Below are positions 60,658-64,000 of a DNA stretch of 64,000 nucleotides, piece after piece. The notes beneath the pieces were generated by a model that was not told where the DNA came from, searched no databases, and saw nothing but the letters and a program-made list of their open reading frames with translations. This DNA is from Wagnerdoeblera intermedia (GTDB taxonomy: Bacteria; Pseudomonadota; Alphaproteobacteria; Rhodobacterales; Rhodobacteraceae): the NCBI RefSeq assembly GCF_042647465.1, contig NZ_JBHRVN010000001.1. One strand, written 5' to 3'. The stretch's first letter is position 1. Every line of letters starts with the position of its first letter. The position numbers and the translations under genes were made by a program.

Positions 60658-61068
60658 TCAGGATTTGCGAAGGGTTCTGGCGAGAAACAGCCCTGCCAGC
60701 ATGGAGCCCACAAAGAGAAAAGCCTGCGGCTCGAACAGCCCAAGCGCCGGGATCGCGCCCCCGGGGCAAAAGCCCGCGATGCCCCAGCCGATCCCGAAGA
60801 GAGCCGCGCCCCCGATCAGGGCCGGGTCAATGTCTTTGCGCGTCGGCACCTGGAATTTCGCCGCCAGCACCGGCGCGGGGCGCGTCCACACAAGCCGGTA
60901 GCCAATGCCGGTCACAATCAGCGCGGAACCCATCACAAAAGCCAGTGACGGGTCCCATGTGCCGGCCACGTCAAAGAAATTCAGCACTTTGGCCGGGTTG
61001 ATCATGCCGCCCAGCGTGATGCCCGCGCCGAAGATCAGCCCGATCAGGGCTGCAATCACGATCTGCAT
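60658..61068 (-). CDS. Half-size YeeE/YedE membrane protein (DUF6691, PmpB-like)
   Basis: 136 residues from the ATG at 61068. Four helices with GLIFGAGITLGGMINPAKVLNFFDVAGTWDPSLAFVMGSAL and IGWGIAGFCPGGAIPALG, whose Cys is the conserved transport cysteine. It forms the second half of a split YeeE-type transporter with the gene that ends one base upstream. Confidence 0.92.
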   Translation of the reverse strand: MQIVIAALIGLIFGAGITLGGMINPAKVLNFFDVAGTWDPSLAFVMGSALIVTGIGYRLVWTRPAPVLAAKFQVPTRKDIDPALIGGAALFGIGWGIAGFCPGGAIPALGLFEPQAFLFVGSMLAGLFLARTLRKS

Positions 61069-61069
61069 C

Positions 61070-61498
61070 TCAGAACCCCCCGAGAATGTGACGCACGACA
61101 TAGACGGTGACGCCGGTCGTAAACATGAAGGTCAGCGTGGCGAGGATTGAGCGCAGCGAGAGCCGCGATATGCCGCAGACGCCATGCCCCGAGGTGCAGC
61201 CCGAAGCGAAATGCACGCCCACCCCCACGATCAGCCCGCCGATCACCAGCCAGAGGTTCGGGGTGGGCGTGGCAAATTCCGGCCGCCAGCCGGTCAGGGC
61301 GGCAATCAGCAAGGGCGCGGCAATCGCGCCGCCTAAGAACGCGGCCCGCCAGCCCCAATCCTTGGCAAAAGGCGGAAGAACGCCCTGCAGCATGCCGCTG
61401 ATCCCGGCGATCCGGCCGTGAAAAGCCATCAAAAGCACGGCCGCCAGCCCGATCAGAGCGCCTCCGGCCATGGACATAAGCGGAGTGAATTCGGTCAT
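61070..61498 (-). CDS. Half-size YeeE/YedE membrane protein (PmpA-like)
   Basis: 142 residues from the ATG at 61498 (AAGG 7 bases before). Helices with GGALIGLAAVLLMAFHGRIAGISGM and VGVGVHFASGCTSGHGVCGISRLSLRSILATLTFM; the SGCTSGHGVCG motif holds the conserved cysteines. Pairs with the next gene to import thiosulfate or export a sulfur species, as in other bigR operons. Confidence 0.92.
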   Translation of the reverse strand: MTEFTPLMSMAGGALIGLAAVLLMAFHGRIAGISGMLQGVLPPFAKDWGWRAAFLGGAIAAPLLIAALTGWRPEFATPTPNLWLVIGGLIVGVGVHFASGCTSGHGVCGISRLSLRSILATLTFMFTTGVTVYVVRHILGGF

Positions 61499-61545
61499 CA
61501 GACACCTTTCCCGGCCCGGCCGCCACATCGCGGCGGCCTTCGGGC

Positions 61546-61863
61546 TTACTTACAAAAAATACGGTAAAGCGTGCCGACAAGTGCGCAGACGCGCTCATCG
61601 GCCAGGCGGTAGAACATCTCCCGCCCCTCTTTGCGGCCCTCAATCATCCCGGCCTGACGCAATTCGCCGAGCTGCTGCGAAAGGCTTGGCTGGCGCAGAC
61701 CGAGGCTTTCTTCCAGTTCTCGCACCGAGCGCTCGCCCTGGATCAGGGTGCAGACGATAATCAGCCGGTCCTGATTGGCGAGCTTTTTGAGAAAAGCGGT
61801 AGCCTCCGCCGCCCGGTCTTCGAGGGCCGCAATGGCTGGGGCTACGTCTTTGATCTCACTCAT
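61546..61863 (-). CDS. bigR: BigR/SqrR-type ArsR persulfide-sensing repressor
   Basis: 105 residues. Winged helix AATAFLKKLANQDRLIIVCTLIQGERSVRELEESLGLRQPSLSQQLGELRQAGMIEGRKEGREMFY (residues 21-85, quoted in part). Cys38 in helix 2 and Cys104 in the last helix are 66 residues apart, the same spacing as the Cys41/Cys107 tetrasulfide pair of SqrR. Cys93 is extra. It would release DNA on reaction with persulfide. Its gene starts 3 bases after the persulfide dioxygenase stop. Confidence 0.93.
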   Translation of the reverse strand: MSEIKDVAPAIAALEDRAAEATAFLKKLANQDRLIIVCTLIQGERSVRELEESLGLRQPSLSQQLGELRQAGMIEGRKEGREMFYRLADERVCALVGTLYRIFCK

Positions 61864-61866
61864 CTT

Positions 61867-62746
61867 TTACCCCCAGGGTGCCTGCAGAAGATCCAGCGGG
61901 ATCTTCAGATAGCGCCGTCCGTTGCTTTCCGGCTCGGGCAGCCGACCCGCATTGGTGTTGATCTGCAGCGCATGCAGGATCAGCTTCGGCATCGGCAGGG
62001 TGGCATCGCGGGCTTCGCGGGCGGCGATGAACTCCGCCTCGGTCTTATAAACCGCCATGTGACTGTTCTTCGCCTTCTGTTCGGCGACGGTGCTTTCCCA
62101 CATCGGCGCACGGCCCCCCCGGCTGATAGTCATGGCCGGTGAAAAGGCGGGTCTCCTCCGGCAGCGCAAAGATCGCCTGAATGCTCTCCCACAGGGCTTT
62201 GGCCGAACCGCCGGGAAAATCCGCCCGCGCGGTGCCGCTGTCGGGCATGAACAAAGTGTCATGCACGAAGGCCGCATCGCCGATCACATAGGTCACCGAG
62301 GCCAGCGTATGCCCGGGTGAGAGCATCACGCGGGCCGGAATATCCCCCAGCATAAACTCCTCACCCTCGGCAAAGAGCTTATCCCACTGACTGCCGTCAT
62401 CGGGAAACTCCGGCCGGTTGTAAAAGCCCTTCCAGAGCTTTTGCACATCGCGGACCTTCTCGCCGATCGCAATCGGCGCTCCGGTCTTTGCCTTCAGATA
62501 AGAGGCGGCCGAGAAGTGATCGGCATGGGGATGGGTGTCGAGGATCCATTGCACCCTCAGGCCCTGGTCCTGCACAAACTGCAACATCGCATCGGCATTC
62601 ACCGTGGCGGTCTGGCCGGATTTCTCATCGAAATCGAGTACCGGATCGATGATCGCGCAAAGCCTGGTGGCCGGGTCCGCCACCACATATTGCACCGAAG
62701 ACGTGCGTTTATCGAAAAAGCCGGTCACTTCGGGTTTCTGGCTCAT
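61867..62746 (-). pseudogene. Persulfide dioxygenase (Blh/ETHE1-like MBL fold), frameshifted
   Basis: About 292 residues once two frames are joined; start ATG at 62746 behind GGAGAAG. First frame: VQYVVADPATRLCAIIDPVLDFDEKSG, DTHPHADHFSAASYLKAKTGAPIAIG with the HxHxDH motif, LSPGHTLASVTY, FVHDTLFMPDSGTARADFPGG and FTGHDYQPGG. Second frame: RAPMWESTVAEQKAKNSHM to LLQAPWG. The joint is the seven-base G run on the coding strand (62114-62120); with six it reads QPGGRAPMWE. The enzyme oxidises glutathione persulfide to sulfite in the cytoplasm. Only the last 80-odd residues are affected. Confidence 0.9.
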
Positions 62747-62784
62747 GATCTTCTCCATCAGGCAGTCGCGCCGCTGCTGAAGGA

Positions 62785-62833
62785 AAGATAGGACGCTTCA
62801 TGAATAATGCAATACTTTTTTATAATATATATT
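62785..62833 (-). promoter_or_regulatory. Promoter and ArsR operator region of the persulfide dioxygenase operon
   Basis: On the minus strand TTGCAT (62807-62812) and TATCTT (62785-62790) form a -35/-10 pair with a 16-base spacer. TTCATGAA (62797-62804) is a palindrome inside that spacer. AATATATATT (62824-62833) lies just upstream of the -35 and equals the core of the soxX site. BigR-type repression here is likely. Confidence 0.6.
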
Positions 62834-62845
62834 TTCGTAAATTTT

Positions 62846-63448
62846 TCAGCCTCTGCGGGCCTCCTGCACCATCCCCCGCAGGGTGCTCAGCGAGGCCGCC
62901 CCCGGATAGATCGCACGACCCGCCATGAAGGCCGGGGTGCCCTGCAGCCCCAGCTGCTGCGCCTGCTGCTCATTGCGCCAGATCAGCGGCATCCAGCGGT
63001 CGGCCTGCCGGTCAAAAAGCGCGGCGGCGGCATCGGCTTCAACGCCCGCGGATTTGGCGGCGCGGGCAATATCGGCTTCCGCCAGCCGCCGTCCTGGCAG
63101 GCTCATCAGCGCGTTATGCACGGCCTCATATTTGCCCATTGATACCGCCGCGAGCCCCACTTTATGCGCAAAAACCGAAGAACCCCCAAAGATGGGCCAG
63201 TCTTTCATCACCAGACGGATCCGGCCGTCCCGGCGCACCAGTTCGGTGACCTCGCCGTGGATCTTCCGGCAGAACGGACATTGGTAGTCGTAAAACTCAA
63301 TCAGCGTGACATCCCCGGCGGGATTGCCAAGCACGGGCTGGTCAGGCGTATTGGTCAGCGCCCGAAGTTCCTCATCCTGCGCCGCAAGGGCACGCGGGAG
63401 CAGCAAAAAGCCGCCCGTCATCGTCAGCATTCTCCGCCGCGTCAGCAT
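62846..63448 (-). CDS. DsbA-family thiol:disulfide oxidoreductase
   Basis: 201 residues from the ATG at 63448, behind GGAGAG; 24 upstream codons are in frame but unlikely. Signal sequence with LTRRRMLTMTGGFLLL looks Tat-like. Active site Cys57/Cys60 in FYDYQCPFCRKIHGEV, cis-Pro in LQGTPAFMAG. The family includes ScsC/Com1-type proteins. It is divergent from a response regulator gene, and a tandem CTTAA box lies between them. Confidence 0.92.
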   Translation of the reverse strand: MLTRRRMLTMTGGFLLLPRALAAQDEELRALTNTPDQPVLGNPAGDVTLIEFYDYQCPFCRKIHGEVTELVRRDGRIRLVMKDWPIFGGSSVFAHKVGLAAVSMGKYEAVHNALMSLPGRRLAEADIARAAKSAGVEADAAAALFDRQADRWMPLIWRNEQQAQQLGLQGTPAFMAGRAIYPGAASLSTLRGMVQEARRG

Positions 63449-63491
63449 ATCACACTCTCCTGATCCCTCCGGGCCTGTCTTGTGGCTGCGG

Positions 63492-63508
63492 CTTAAGTCA
63501 GGCTTAAG
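63492..63508. promoter_or_regulatory. Tandem CTTAAG box in the DsbA-response regulator gap
   Basis: CTTAAG-TCAGG-CTTAAG: two identical half-sites 11 bases apart start to start. This is the layout of QseB/PmrA-type OmpR-family sites, directly upstream of such a regulator (ATG at 63550) and of the divergent dsbA-like gene, which suggests autoregulation. Confidence 0.65.
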
Positions 63509-63549
63509 GCTGGTCCGCAAAATCCCTCATCGTCAGAACAGGTGCCCCG

Positions 63550-64000
63550 ATGCGAGTGTTGATAGTGGAAGACGATGAGATGCTGCGCGACGGCCTGCTG
63601 GTCGGGCTGCGGCTGCAGGGGTTTTCGACCGAAGCCGTGGAAAGCCTGGCCGATGCCCGCCAAGCGCTGAGCCAGCCCGGCTTTGAGGCCATGGTGCTTG
63701 ATCTGATGCTGCCCGACGGCTCGGGCCTTGATCTTCTGCGCGGGATGCGCGGGCGCGGCGACAGCCTGCCGGTGCTGGTGCTGACCGCCCGCGATCAGAC
63801 GCCTGCGAAGATTGCGGGGCTTGATGCGGGGGCGGATGATTATCTCGCCAAACCCTTTGATCTGGGCGAAGTGGCGGCGCGGCTGCGCGCGCTGATCCGG
63901 CGCGCCCAGGGCCGCGCGGCCCCTGAGATGCGCTGGAACGGCCTGGTGCTGGACCCCGCGCGGATGTCGGGCACCTATCTGGGCCGCCCGGTGCAGTTCG
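63550..64000 (+). CDS. OmpR-family response regulator (QseB/PmrA-like), 3' partial
   Basis: Open from the ATG at 63550 to the right edge, 150 residues visible. Receiver domain: acidic pair in MRVLIVEDDEMLRDGL (Asp8, Asp9), phosphoacceptor Asp51 in AMVLDLMLPDGSG, Thr in VLVLTARD and Lys in DDYLAKPFDLGEVAARLRALIRR. The winged-helix DNA-binding domain begins near MRWNGLVLDPARM. A sensor kinase gene is expected beyond the window. The tandem box just upstream fits its likely binding site. Confidence 0.93.
   Translation, partial: MRVLIVEDDEMLRDGLLVGLRLQGFSTEAVESLADARQALSQPGFEAMVLDLMLPDGSGLDLLRGMRGRGDSLPVLVLTARDQTPAKIAGLDAGADDYLAKPFDLGEVAARLRALIRRAQGRAAPEMRWNGLVLDPARMSGTYLGRPVQF

Noticed and set aside
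1..64000. CRISPR arrays, tRNA or rRNA genes, insertion sequences, integrases or attachment sites
   Set aside because: None was seen: no spaced direct repeats, cloverleaf sequences, transposase motifs or terminal inverted repeats. Mobility of the catabolic or sulfur blocks is therefore not supported.

Overview
The window is GC-rich DNA with dense, tightly overlapping operons and no rRNA, tRNA, replication, phage or transposase genes. The gene content fits an alphaproteobacterium of the Rhodobacterales (Paracoccus-like): a full soxRS-VW-XYZABCD-FGH thiosulfate-oxidation cluster with SoxCD, several tripartite tricarboxylate transporters (TTT), family III CoA-transferases, a membrane PQQ dehydrogenase and a BigR/SqrR-type persulfide switch. 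That placement is inferred from gene content only.

Region 1 (1-29.3 kb) is a carboxylic acid catabolism and uptake block. It opens with the end of a 2-oxoacid dehydrogenase E2 gene and its lipoamide dehydrogenase, then an orphan TRAP binding protein and a type I CoA-transferase pair. A CaiB-type CoA-transferase and two acyl-CoA dehydrogenases form a minus-strand operon, divergent from a GntR/HutC regulator. A TTT operon (tctC-tctB-tctA) with a second CaiB follows. Next is a long minus-strand operon (23.6 to 14.2 kb): enol-lactonase-like hydrolase, GST, class I fumarase-like alpha and beta, LeuC-like, tctC, LeuD-like, tctB, tctA, D-2-hydroxyacid dehydrogenase, flavin reductase. Divergent from it run a crotonase, a third CaiB and a carboxymuconolactone-decarboxylase-like protein. 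A second, paralogous GntR/HutC regulator closes the block, followed by an ABC binding protein and permease without an ATPase. The likely theme is import, hydration, CoA activation and oxidation of di- or tricarboxylates; the substrate cannot be read from the sequence.

Region 2 (29.3-42.6 kb) is mixed: a membrane PQQ dehydrogenase broken by a frameshift, an ECF sigma/anti-sigma pair with a candidate own promoter, a DUF2076 protein, two CNNM/CorC-type membrane proteins, a small tautomerase-like protein, a LysR regulator divergent from a luciferase-like monooxygenase, an orphan TctC, a ChrA transporter and a small HTH protein.

Region 3 (42.6-64 kb) is a sulfur-oxidation island. soxVWXYZABCDFGH runs on the minus strand, divergent from soxS, soxR and a YeeE/YedE thiosulfate-type transporter. 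Beyond it lie a periplasmic thiol-redox operon (DsbD, an Lgt-like/TlpA fusion, an L,D-transpeptidase), a BigR-type operon (persulfide dioxygenase, ArsR sensor, two half-size YeeE proteins, SulP), and a DsbA-like protein divergent from an OmpR-family response regulator that runs off the right edge.

Two patterns cut across genes. Four genes (PQQ dehydrogenase, soxW, the YeeE/YedE gene, persulfide dioxygenase) are each broken by exactly one extra base in a C or G run of 7-8, which points either to systematic homopolymer miscalls or to contingency-type slippage. And a tandem CTTAA(G/C/T)-N5-CTTAA(G/T) box, the geometry of QseB/PmrA-type response-regulator sites, occurs at three places in the sulfur/thiol island, one of them in front of the response regulator itself.
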